DNA of 8,238 bases from an uncultured Peptococcaceae bacterium (GCA_947626615.1 CANQSW010000061.1:1-8238), one strand, 5' to 3'; numbered from the stretch's first letter, positions 1 to 6,147 are shown. The notes: generated by a model from the sequence alone, not told the origin. Numbers and translations are program-made.

Positions 1-791
1 TTGCCGCCGAGGCGCAGAAGCTGGGCGGCACGGCGGCCTTCATCGACGCGGAACACGCGCTCGATCCCGTATACGCTCACAATCTGGGCGTCGATCTGGA
101 CGATCTTCTGGTGTCGCAGCCGGATACCGGCGAGCAGGCGCTGGAGATCGCCGAAGCGTTGGTGCGCTCTGGCGCGGTCGATCTGGTGGTGGTGGATTCG
201 GTGGCGGCGCTGGTGCCGCGGGCCGAGCTTGAGGGCGATATGGGCGACGCGCACGTCGGCCTGCAGGCCCGCCTGATGAGCCAGGCCCTGCGCAAGTTGA
301 CCGGCGCGGTGAACAAAAGCCGCTGCGCTATCGTGTTCATCAACCAGCTGCGCGAAAAGGTCGGCGTGATGTACGGCAACCCGGAGGTCACTCCCGGCGG
401 CCGCGCGCTGAAATATTACGCCACCGTGCGCATCGACGTGCGCCGGGTGGAGACGCTGAAGCAGGGCGGCGACAGCGTCGGCAACCGCACCAAGGCTAAA
501 ATCGTGAAGAACAAGGTGGCCCCGCCCTTCAAAATGGCTGAGTTCGACATCGTGTTTGGCGAGGGCATCTCTCGCGTCGGTTCGCTGCTCGATCTGGCCG
601 TCAATCTGGACGTGATCGAAAAGAGCGGCTCCTGGTTCGCCTATAAGGGCGAAAAGATCGGCCAGGGGCGCGAAAACGCCAAGAAATATCTGAAGGATAA
701 CCCCGAAGTTTTTGCGGAGGTGGAAGCGCGGGTGCGCGAGCTGGCCGTCGCCTCCAACCGTCTGGCCTTCGGCACGACCGACGAAGAATAA
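1..791 (+). CDS. recA: RecA recombinase, C-terminal part (5' end outside window)
   Basis: RecA is the ATP-dependent strand-exchange protein of homologous recombination and the co-protease that triggers LexA cleavage in the SOS response. The reading frame is open from the first bases (first whole codon at 3) to a TAA at 789-791, giving 262 residues. The fragment begins near E. coli residue 80, so about 79 N-terminal residues, including the Walker A P-loop, are missing. Visible motifs are FIDAEHALDP with the catalytic Glu (codon 51-53), SQPDTGEQALEI, the Walker B stretch DLVVVDSVAAL, and the DNA-binding L2 region starting FINQLREKVGVMYGNPE, with the Gln that couples ATP to DNA binding. VKNKVAPPFK and YKGEKIGQG of the C-terminal domain follow. 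The acidic tail is short (TTDEE). Total length would be about 341 residues, normal for the family. No recX follows. The 5' truncation is only the window edge. Confidence 0.98.
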   Translation, partial: AAEAQKLGGTAAFIDAEHALDPVYAHNLGVDLDDLLVSQPDTGEQALEIAEALVRSGAVDLVVVDSVAALVPRAELEGDMGDAHVGLQARLMSQALRKLTGAVNKSRCAIVFINQLREKVGVMYGNPEVTPGGRALKYYATVRIDVRRVETLKQGGDSVGNRTKAKIVKNKVAPPFKMAEFDIVFGEGISRVGSLLDLAVNLDVIEKSGSWFAYKGEKIGQGRENAKKYLKDNPEVFAEVEARVRELAVASNRLAFGTTDEE

Positions 792-839
792 ACGCCGCGG
801 CCGGGCGGGCGTAGTGTGACATAGTGCGGGAGAGTTGTG

Positions 840-1268
840 ATGATGCGGCGAAGACACATACCGCGCGGCTGGAAGATATTCCTGTTGGCCGTGCTGGCGA
901 TATATATCGTCTATGGCCTGTGGCTGGGCGCGAAAGTAAAGACCGTTGTGGCGACCGCTTTTGCTTCGCCTGAAAAGGTTGTGCCTAATCCGTACGAGTC
1001 GTTCATCTCCGACGAATATTATAACCATATGGTACATTATTCTGATGAAAGGTTGCTTGAACGACCGGGCGAACGTTATGAATATCTGCTTTCGCCGCTG
1101 CCGCTGGTCGTGCATTGGTTCACCGGCGCCAGGGTCTGGATATGGTACGAAGATCATTTTTATCGTAATGACGAACATGACAGCGGGTGCGGCGGCGCGT
1201 CGATATTGTTCGATCTAAGACTGCAAAACGGCAAATGGCGCGTCGTGTATTCCTACGAAGCCCCGTAA
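840..1268 (+). CDS. Unrecognised small membrane-anchored protein
   Basis: I do not recognise this 142-residue protein and assign no function. It has a short basic N-terminus (MMRRRHIPRGWK), one hydrophobic segment at about residues 12-31 (predicted N-in anchor or uncleaved signal), and then about 110 polar residues rich in aromatics (YEDHFYRND, WRVVYSYEAP), presumably outside the membrane. No lipobox is visible. The start is ambiguous: GTG 837, ATG 840 and ATG 843 are consecutive in frame. GGGAG at 828-832 lies 7 bases before ATG 840, which I prefer. The gene lies 48 bases after recA with no terminator between, so it may be co-transcribed with recA, and a strong terminator follows. The middle of the gene looks more AT-rich than recA or the wall genes, which could mean separate ancestry. 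The ending FDLRLQNGKWRVVYSY resembles the last strands of small beta-rich secreted domains, but this is only an impression. Confidence 0.7.
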   Translation: MMRRRHIPRGWKIFLLAVLAIYIVYGLWLGAKVKTVVATAFASPEKVVPNPYESFISDEYYNHMVHYSDERLLERPGERYEYLLSPLPLVVHWFTGARVWIWYEDHFYRNDEHDSGCGGASILFDLRLQNGKWRVVYSYEAP

Positions 1269-1289
1269 CGCTGTACAAAAAGAAAAAAG

Positions 1290-1331
1290 AACCTCTTTTC
1301 CACGGAATTTTCGTGGGAAAGAGGTTATTTT
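1290..1331 (+). terminator. Intrinsic terminator ending the recA-side unit
   Basis: The arms AACCTCTTTTCCACG (1290-1304) and CGTGGGAAAGAGGTT (1312-1326) pair over 15 positions with a single G-U wobble. The loop is 7 bases (GAATTTT) and ATTTTT follows directly. The A-rich run before the left arm would act as a T-tract on the other strand, so it could work in both directions, although no gene converges on it. It starts 21 bases after the stop of the small membrane protein gene and separates it from the dcw promoter. Confidence 0.9.
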
Positions 1332-1340
1332 TGTGTTCCA

Positions 1341-1380
1341 CCAAAAAAAATTTTCAAAATTTTTTTCCACAATTTTTTGG
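1341..1380. repeat. A/T-tract inverted repeats
   Basis: AAAAAAATTTT (1344-1354) and AAAATTTTTTT (1356-1366) are a perfect inverted repeat separated by one C. CCAAAAAA (1341-1348) and TTTTTTGG (1373-1380) form a second, wider inverted pair. The pure A/T arms make a stable RNA hairpin doubtful. Bent DNA, or a site for a nucleoid protein, fits better. The position is about 190 bases before the main promoter candidate. Confidence 0.6.
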
Positions 1381-1419
1381 GGAAATTTACCACCGAAAAA
1401 AGTGTTTCGCAACAATCTC

Positions 1420-1450
1420 TTGAAGAAATTTTCGCCCTAAACACTATAAA
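1420..1450 (+). promoter_or_regulatory. Possible second sigma-A promoter upstream of mraZ
   Basis: TTGAAG (1420-1425) could serve as the -35 and CTATAA or TATAAA (1444-1450) as the -10, with an 18-19 base spacer. The spacing is slightly long and the region is AT-rich, so chance matches are likely. If real, its transcript would start near 1457 and pass through the main promoter and the MraZ repeats. Confidence 0.35.
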
Positions 1451-1531
1451 TTGTGCTTTCGGCCGCAAAAAAGCGCCTAAAATGCCGGTTTTGCACCGCT
1501 TGGGGCTGTGAAAAAAATTTGCAAAATGGTA

Positions 1532-1560
1532 TTGATTTTTTTGTAAAACTCGGTTAAAAT
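1532..1560 (+). promoter_or_regulatory. Main sigma-A promoter candidate of the dcw cluster
   Basis: TTGATT (1532-1537) and TAAAAT (1555-1560) are separated by exactly 17 bases, and A/T-rich sequence upstream could act as an UP element. The predicted start of transcription is near 1567, leaving a leader of about 110 bases before mraZ. The MraZ-type repeats begin about 10 bases after that start, where a bound repressor would block initiation or escape. Confidence 0.65.
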
Positions 1561-1576
1561 GAGGCCGTGGTGTTAA

Positions 1577-1614
1577 AAAGTGGTAAATAAGTGCATCAAA
1601 GTGTCAAAAAGTGG
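1577..1614 (+). promoter_or_regulatory. MraZ operator: four AAGTG repeats
   Basis: Four direct repeats are visible: AAAGTGG (1577-1583), TAAGTGC (1588-1594), AAAGTGT (1598-1604) and AAAGTGG (1608-1614). Their offsets are 11, 10 and 10 bases, so all face about the same side of the helix. MraZ proteins are known to bind short tandem repeats with about 10 bp period upstream of their own gene (TGGGN type in E. coli, AAAGTG type in mycoplasmas). The match in motif, period and place, just after the promoter and before mraZ, supports autoregulation of the cluster. A GTGG at 1567 may be a fifth, degenerate unit at 13-base offset. Confidence 0.82.
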
Positions 1615-1676
1615 ATAGTTTATCGGTTGTGGCACGGCGGCGCAAGCCAAGATCATACAGCGGGAGGTGAGAGCAA

Positions 1677-2126
1677 ATGTCTTTTATGGGAACGTACCAG
1701 AATAACGTGGACCCCAAGGGCCGCGTCAGTATTCCCGTGAAGTACCGTGAAGCTCTCGGCGAACGCTTTTACGTGACCAAAGGCTTTGACCGCTGCATCG
1801 ATATCCACACGGCGGCCGGTTGGGAAAAACTGGCGGGCAAGCTGCACAAGCTTTCCGTCACCAAACGCGATATGCGCGATTTCGTGCGTTTCGTTTTCGG
1901 CAACGCCACGGAGGTGGAGCTGGACAAGCAGGGGCGTATTCTGCTGCCCGCGCTGCTCCGCGAGACGGTGGGTATTGAAAAAGAGGTAGTCGTAATGGGC
2001 GTGGGCGATAAGATCGAGATCTGGGACAAGGCGGCCTGGGAGGAGCATCAGCGGCAGCTTAGCCAGCATATTGCCGATATCTCCGAAAACGTGGGCGCGT
2101 TCGACGTGGATATCGATTTTGATTGA
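1677..2126 (+). CDS. mraZ: Transcriptional regulator MraZ
   Basis: MraZ is a ring-forming DNA-binding protein with two AbrB-like (SpoVT/MraZ) domains that regulates its own dcw operon. This 149-residue protein has the family start MSFMGTYQN and both signature motifs: VDPKGRVSIP (residues 11-20) and LDKQGRILLP (82-91), whose DxxxR residues contact DNA in the family. RDFVRFVFGNATEVEL joins the two halves and VVVMGVGDKIEIWD lies in the second. The C-terminus is short and acidic (AFDVDIDFD). Length is normal. ATG 1677 is preceded by GGGAGGTGA at a 6-base spacing. It is the first gene of the cluster, 72 bases before rsmH, and its likely operator lies about 60-100 bases upstream. Confidence 0.97.
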   Translation: MSFMGTYQNNVDPKGRVSIPVKYREALGERFYVTKGFDRCIDIHTAAGWEKLAGKLHKLSVTKRDMRDFVRFVFGNATEVELDKQGRILLPALLRETVGIEKEVVVMGVGDKIEIWDKAAWEEHQRQLSQHIADISENVGAFDVDIDFD

Positions 2127-2198
2127 AGCCAGCCCGCAAAGCTGTGATATGTATATTGATGTGAGCGTATCCCGACAAAACGGCGGCAGGGTGATGAG

Positions 2199-3152
2199 AT
2201 GAGCGGCGAAAACAGCGAATTCAAACATTTGCCCGTTTTATTCGCTGAGGTCATGCAGAACCTGGGTCTTGCCCCCGGCGGCGTCTACGTGGACGGCACG
2301 CTGGGCGGCGGCGGCCACACCGAGGGTATCCTGCGGCGCACGGCGCCGGACGGCGTCGTCATCGGCGTCGACCGCGACGCGGACGCGATAGCCGCAGCGA
2401 CGGCCCGGCTGGCTCCGTTCGGCGAGCGGTTTCGCCCCGTGCGGGCCAATTTCGCCGAGCTGGCAAGCGTGCTGCGGGAGCTGGACATTCCCGCAGTTAA
2501 CGGCGTTTTGTTGGATATCGGCGTTTCCTCCTATCAGCTGGATACGCCGGAGCGCGGTTTTTCCTATATGAACGACGGCCCCCTTGATATGCGTATGGAC
2601 AAACGCGGCGGGGCGACGGCGGCGGAGCTTTTGAGCAGGCTCTCCGGCGAAGAACTGGCGGATATCATCTATAAATATGGCGAGGAGAGATTCTCGCGCC
2701 GTATCGCGCAGGCCATCGTGGCGGCGCGGCAGCAACAGCCTATCACCGGCACGCGGCAGCTTGCCGATATCGTGGCGGCGGCCATACCGGCCGCGGCCAG
2801 AAGAAAAGAAAAGCAGCACCCGGCCAAGCGGACCTTTCAGGCTCTGCGTATCGCCGTAAACGACGAGCTGGGCGCGCTGGAGCAGGGTCTGGCCGCGGGG
2901 TTTGCGGCGCTTAGCCCCGGCGGGCGGCTGGCGGTGATAACCTTTCATTCGCTGGAAGATAGGATAGTTAAAACATATTTCGCCGGTTTATGTCAGGGCT
3001 GCATTTGCCCGCCGGAATTTCCCGTCTGCGTCTGCGGGCGGCAGCCGGAGGGCAGGCTCTTGCAGCGTAAAGCGATCGTGGCAAGCGAGGCGGAAACAGC
3101 CGCCAACCCGCGAGCCCGCAGCGCCAAGCTGCGCGTGATCGAAAAATTATAG
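2199..3152 (+). CDS. rsmH: 16S rRNA (cytosine(1402)-N(4))-methyltransferase RsmH
   Basis: RsmH (MraW) uses S-adenosylmethionine to N4-methylate C1402 in the decoding centre of 16S rRNA, in the cytoplasm. The 317 residues are normal for the family. Visible are HLPVLFAEVM (10-19), the SAM-binding loop VDGTLGGGGHTEGIL (31-45), GVDRDADAI (56-64), LLDIGVSSYQLDTPERGFSY (104-123), DGPLDMRMD (126-134), AFQALRI-type RTFQALRIAVNDEL (211-224), and VITFHSLEDRIVK (246-258) near the active site. It ends with NPRARSAKLRVIEKL. A cysteine cluster (Cys265, 268, 270, 277, 279), of a kind I recall from other Bacillota RsmH proteins, lies before the end and could bind a metal. AGGGTGAT at 2188-2195 serves as ribosome binding site for ATG 2199. 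The gene is second in the dcw unit. Confidence 0.97.
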   Translation: MSGENSEFKHLPVLFAEVMQNLGLAPGGVYVDGTLGGGGHTEGILRRTAPDGVVIGVDRDADAIAAATARLAPFGERFRPVRANFAELASVLRELDIPAVNGVLLDIGVSSYQLDTPERGFSYMNDGPLDMRMDKRGGATAAELLSRLSGEELADIIYKYGEERFSRRIAQAIVAARQQQPITGTRQLADIVAAAIPAAARRKEKQHPAKRTFQALRIAVNDELGALEQGLAAGFAALSPGGRLAVITFHSLEDRIVKTYFAGLCQGCICPPEFPVCVCGRQPEGRLLQRKAIVASEAETAANPRARSAKLRVIEKL

Positions 3153-3208
3153 AAAAACCAGCGCCGAAATGACGAGGGATTTATAAGTCGGAAGGGACGT
3201 GATCGAAC

Positions 3209-3793
3209 TTGCAGGCAGCGACGGCAGAACGCAGAATGACGGAAGCAGAACGCAGGCGTTACGCTTTCCGCGTTTATGAGCAGGACGAAGCGCAGGCGGC
3301 GGCCAAAGAGCGCGCCAAAGCGCAGGCGGCGGCGGAAGCCCACGTCAAGGTCAAGCTACTGGCGGCGGTGTTTGCGGTATTCCTGCTGGGCATGGGTTAT
3401 ATGGTGCTGAACACGCAGGTAACGGTCATTGGCTATGAGATCAATCAGCAAATGGCGGCCAACGACGAACTGGCCAACGAGAACACCCGTCTCCTGTTGG
3501 CGATCGAGCAGGCCACCAGCCCGGAAAAAGTCGCCGGGTTCGCTGTAGAACACCTTAATATGGTGACGGCAACGGAAGATTCGGTAATTTATTACGACGC
3601 GGCGGAGACGGCCGCAGCGGCAACCGCAGTCCGCACGGGTATGGCGGTGGATCAGGCGGCGCTGGGCTACGGCACCCTTGAGGTCATCGACGACGGTACG
3701 TCCGACGGCCTTTTTGGCAGCATCGGCGCCTTCTGGCAGAAGATAACGTCGGGCGGCGGCGTGCAGGTAGGCCAGCTCGCCGCGGGCGAATAG
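3209..3793 (+). CDS. ftsL: FtsL-like cell division protein with extended C-terminus
   Basis: FtsL is a small bitopic membrane protein that joins DivIB/FtsQ and DivIC/FtsB and activates the septal synthase. The call rests on position between rsmH and the PBP and on architecture, since FtsL sequences are poorly conserved. A charged, Ala/Glu/Arg-rich cytoplasmic part (1-47) is followed by one membrane helix (48-67) and an outside coiled coil (about 70-105). Next comes the FtsL/DivIC-like TSPEKVAGFAVEHLNMV (residues about 104-120). With 194 residues it is longer than usual (about 120), the excess being a low-complexity tail (130-194) ending in GGGVQVGQLAAGE. The start is uncertain: TTG 3209 has GAAGGG at 3191-3196, a 12-base spacing. 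ATG 3236 lies inside the repeat-rich N-terminus without a good ribosome site. Rare-type TTG initiation would keep expression low. A hairpin follows the stop. Confidence 0.8.
   Translation: MQAATAERRMTEAERRRYAFRVYEQDEAQAAAKERAKAQAAAEAHVKVKLLAAVFAVFLLGMGYMVLNTQVTVIGYEINQQMAANDELANENTRLLLAIEQATSPEKVAGFAVEHLNMVTATEDSVIYYDAAETAAAATAVRTGMAVDQAALGYGTLEVIDDGTSDGLFGSIGAFWQKITSGGGVQVGQLAAGE
3224..3333 (+). repeat. Short tandem repeats inside the 5' part of ftsL
   Basis: GCAGAACGCAG occurs at 3224-3234 and 3245-3255, a 21-base (seven-codon) period giving AERRMTE then AERRRYA. AAGCGCAGGCGGCGGC occurs at 3288-3303 and 3318-3333, a 30-base period giving AQAAAKE and AQAAAEA. Both lie in the predicted cytoplasmic tail. 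They look like small in-frame duplications that lengthen a charged helix. Confidence 0.7.
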
Positions 3794-3805
3794 CTGAATA
3801 GTTGA

Positions 3806-3844
3806 AGAAATAAAGCCAGCGCCAGCAGCTCCGGCTTTATTTCT
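3806..3844 (+). terminator. Terminator-like hairpin between ftsL and the PBP gene
   Basis: AGAAATAAAGCC (3806-3817) pairs perfectly with GGCTTTATTTCT (3833-3844), a 12-bp stem. Inside it AGC (3818-3820) can pair with GCT (3828-3830). The downstream sequence ATATTTCG is only a weak U-tract, though the 3' arm itself is U-rich. It starts 13 bases after the ftsL stop. It may terminate part of the transcripts, or protect the 3' end of the upstream message. Confidence 0.6.
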
Positions 3845-3888
3845 ATATTTCGAACAAGTCGCGATTTGGGGCGAAAAATGCCAGATCG

Positions 3889-3964
3889 TCCCGCCGGCGT
3901 ATATTATAGCCGCCGGCTAATATATATTTTATGACGTATCCGGCCGGATCCGGCGGGAAGGAGG
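3889..3964 (+). promoter_or_regulatory. Structured, palindrome-rich leader of the PBP gene
   Basis: An outer inverted repeat TCCCGCCGG (3889-3897) / CCGGCGGGA (3950-3958) is perfect over 9 bases. It encloses a hairpin TAGCC-GCC-GGCTA (3907-3919) whose stem continues, after a 2x2 mismatch, through TATAT (3900-3904) / ATATA (3922-3926). A perfect 12-base palindrome GCCGGATCCGGC (3943-3954) overlaps the right outer arm, so the two pairings exclude each other. The ribosome site AAGGAGG (3958-3964) begins exactly where the outer stem ends, 9 bases before ATG 3974. TATATT/TATTAT at 3900-3907 resembles a -10, but I find no matching -35. Function is inferred only from structure. Confidence 0.5.
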
Positions 3965-3973
3965 CGATAGACC

Positions 3974-6136
3974 ATGCGGCGCAGCAATTATGTGTCCGGC
4001 AAAAAGATCTGGGGCGTGCTGCTGGCGCTGGTCCTCGCTTTTTTCGCGGTCGGCGGCGGCCTGGTTTACCGCACTCTGGTGCAGGGCGCGGAGCTGCAGG
4101 CCAAGGCGGAAAATTCCCGCACGCGCTCGGTGACGGTGGCTGCCGACCGCGGCACGGTCTTCGACCGCACCGGCTCGGTGCTGGCCGTCAGCGTCAGCAC
4201 GGATTCCGTGGCCGTAAACCCCAGCCAGATAACGGACGCCGACGCGCCGGAGGTGGCCGAAAAGCTGGCGGCCATTCTGGACGTGGATTACGACACCATT
4301 TACCAGCGCGTGACCAAAAGTTCTTATTTCGAGTGGGTGAAGCGCAAGGCCGATTTCGACGTGGTGGAGGAGCTGGAGCAGGAGCTGGAGGACGACGACC
4401 TGCCCGGCGTGATGCTGGTGGAAGAAACGCAGCGTTATTATCCCAAGGTGGAGCTGGCGGCCAATCTGCTTGGCTTTGCCGGCGTCGACAATCAAGGTCT
4501 GGAGGGCGTGGAATATTCCTACGACGAGATATTGAAGGGCGTGGACGGCAGTATCGTCACCGAATACGACAGCAAAAACAACATCGTCCAGCAGGCCATT
4601 CAGGAATACAACCAGCCGCAGGACGGCTATAATATCTATCTGACTATCGACGAGAATATCCAGTATTTTGCCGAGCGCGAGCTGGACGCGCTGATGCAGA
4701 GCGAAACGCCGCCCAAAGCCGCGGCCGTGCTGGCGATGGCCCCTCAGACGGGCGAGATACTCTGCTGGGCCAATCGCCCAACTTATGACCCGAACCATTA
4801 TCAGGACTATGACGCGAGTTATCGCCGCAATATGCTGATAACCGATACCTATGAACCCGGCTCGGTCTTTAAGATCATCACCGCGTCGGCGGCGCTGGAT
4901 TCCGGTGCTTCCTCGCTGAACGACCGCTTCTATGACCCCGGCTATATACAGGTGGGGTCGAACCGCATCAGGTGCTGGCGTTATTACCGCCCGCACGGCA
5001 GCCAGAGCTTTGCCGAGATCATTCAGAACTCCTGCAATCCCTGCTTCGTGAACCTGGTTCAGAAAATGGAGGCAAAGGAGAAGGGCACGTTTTATAAGTA
5101 TATCCGCGCCTTCGGCTTTGGCGAGCCCACCAATCTGGGCCTGCAGGGCGAGGCCAACGGCATCGTCATCGACGAAAGCAAGGTGAGCCAGCTCGACCTG
5201 GCCACCATGTCTATCGGGCAGAGCATCGCGGTCACGCCGCTGCAGCTGGTGACGGCGGTATCGGCAGTGGCCAACGGCGGCGTGCTTTTGCAGCCGCAGA
5301 TAATCCACCATATAACCGACAACGCCGGCAACATGGTGCAGGGCTACGAGCGCAAAGAGGTGCGCCGCGTCGTCTCGCAGGAGGTGGCCGATGAGGTCTG
5401 CCTGATGCTGGAAAACGTCGTGAACAAGGGCACCGGCTCCCGCGCTTACGTGGACGGCTACCGCGTGGGCGGCAAAAGCGGCACGGCCCAGAAGCCCGGC
5501 CCGGGCGGCTATCAGGACGGCAAATATATCGCGTCGTTCTGCGCCGTGGCCCCGGTGGACGACCCGCAGGTGGTCATGCTGGTGATCGTGGACGAACCGA
5601 GCGGCGGCGAGTATCAGGGCGGGCAGGTGGCCGCGCCCATCTTGCAGAAGATCATGGCGGATACGCTGCGTTATCTCGGCGTTGTTTCGCAGGTGACGAA
5701 GATAGATTCCGATAAGATCACCGTGCAGGTGGAGCAGCAGACCTCCGTGCCGGACGTTGGCAACCTCTCGGTGGAGGAAGCGAAGAAAGTGATCGGCGTG
5801 GCCGGTCTGGCCTATGAGCTGGACGGCACCGGCGCATACGTCGGCAGCCAGACGCCGGCCGCGTTCAGCCAGGTGCCGGTCGGCTCGAAGATATTGCTGA
5901 AAACGGTCGGCACGGCGGAAAGCGACAGCGTCACCGTGCCCGATCTGACAGGCAAATACGTGCGCGAGGTGGCCGAGATATTGAACGCCATGGGGCTGAA
6001 AGTTAAGACCGAGGGCAGCGGCACGGCGTATGAGCAAAGCCCCGTGCCGGGAACGGCGGCCGCCCGCGGCGACGTCGTCACCGTGAAATTCCAGAACGAG
6101 GACGAAGTATCGAACGGCCAGACCGAGCCGTATTGA
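3974..6136 (+). CDS. spoVD: Class B penicillin-binding protein, FtsI/SpoVD family, two PASTA domains
   Basis: This is a monofunctional DD-transpeptidase that cross-links septal (or spore cortex) peptidoglycan outside the membrane. The 720 residues show a membrane anchor (about 12-33), the N-terminal PBP dimer domain (about 50-210, with ADRGTVFDRTG), the transpeptidase domain (about 247-565) and two PASTA domains (about 589-645 and 652-706, each opening VPD). Catalytic motifs are Ser297-V-F-Lys300, Ser353-C-Asn355 and Lys501-S-G-T. Cys334 and Cys354 sit 37 and 57 residues after the active Ser. To my knowledge these offsets fit the Cys332/Cys351 pair (active Ser294) of B. subtilis SpoVD, whose disulphide is controlled by StoA. 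I therefore prefer SpoVD over PbpB, although two PASTA domains are more like PbpB. As the only PBP between ftsL and murE it could equally be the division enzyme. The 180-base gap before it suggests separate control. The ribosome site is AAGGAGG at 3958-3964. Confidence 0.95.
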   Translation: MRRSNYVSGKKIWGVLLALVLAFFAVGGGLVYRTLVQGAELQAKAENSRTRSVTVAADRGTVFDRTGSVLAVSVSTDSVAVNPSQITDADAPEVAEKLAAILDVDYDTIYQRVTKSSYFEWVKRKADFDVVEELEQELEDDDLPGVMLVEETQRYYPKVELAANLLGFAGVDNQGLEGVEYSYDEILKGVDGSIVTEYDSKNNIVQQAIQEYNQPQDGYNIYLTIDENIQYFAERELDALMQSETPPKAAAVLAMAPQTGEILCWANRPTYDPNHYQDYDASYRRNMLITDTYEPGSVFKIITASAALDSGASSLNDRFYDPGYIQVGSNRIRCWRYYRPHGSQSFAEIIQNSCNPCFVNLVQKMEAKEKGTFYKYIRAFGFGEPTNLGLQGEANGIVIDESKVSQLDLATMSIGQSIAVTPLQLVTAVSAVANGGVLLQPQIIHHITDNAGNMVQGYERKEVRRVVSQEVADEVCLMLENVVNKGTGSRAYVDGYRVGGKSGTAQKPGPGGYQDGKYIASFCAVAPVDDPQVVMLVIVDEPSGGEYQGGQVAAPILQKIMADTLRYLGVVSQVTKIDSDKITVQVEQQTSVPDVGNLSVEEAKKVIGVAGLAYELDGTGAYVGSQTPAAFSQVPVGSKILLKTVGTAESDSVTVPDLTGKYVREVAEILNAMGLKVKTEGSGTAYEQSPVPGTAAARGDVVTVKFQNEDEVSNGQTEPY

Positions 6137-6147
6137 GCGTTATAGAC

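Larger units (their letters stand above)
1269..1676 (+). other. AT-rich regulatory spacer before the dcw cluster
   Basis: This 408-base spacer holds no convincing gene. It is far more AT-rich than the rest of the window. From start to end it contains a strong intrinsic terminator, a block of A and T tracts with inverted repeats (about 1341-1380), a weaker promoter candidate, a better promoter, four MraZ-type repeats, a short leader, and the mraZ ribosome binding site GGGAGGTGA at 1662-1670, six bases before the ATG. The short open frames here are low-complexity and lack ribosome binding sites. Confidence 0.75.

Noticed and set aside
1399..1405. Single AAAGTGT upstream, possible extra MraZ site
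   Set aside because: It stands alone with no phased partner and is about 170 bases upstream of the repeat array, inside an A-rich run. A chance match is likely.
1187..1423. Short open frames on both strands around the terminator
   Set aside because: They run through the terminator stem and A/T tracts, encode Lys/Phe-rich low complexity, and have no ribosome site.
2238..2948. Open frame of 236 codons on the - strand
   Set aside because: Antisense shadow of rsmH, with no recognisable motif.
3199..3279. Small GTG-started frame before and into ftsL as a leader peptide
   Set aside because: GAAGGG is only 2 bases before this GTG, too close for initiation, and the frame is a shifted reading of the ftsL repeats ending after 26 codons.
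3931..4632. Open frame of 233 codons on the + strand overlapping the PBP start
   Set aside because: The product is almost all Gly/Arg/Ala, as expected from a shifted GC-rich frame. It has no ribosome binding site and the PBP frame is clearly the coding one.
3929..6037. Open frame of 702 codons on the - strand
   Set aside because: It lies opposite the PBP gene in the complementary codon register. Its product is His/Leu/Ala/Arg-rich with no domain, while the + strand has all catalytic motifs. High GC3 on one strand suppresses stops on the other.
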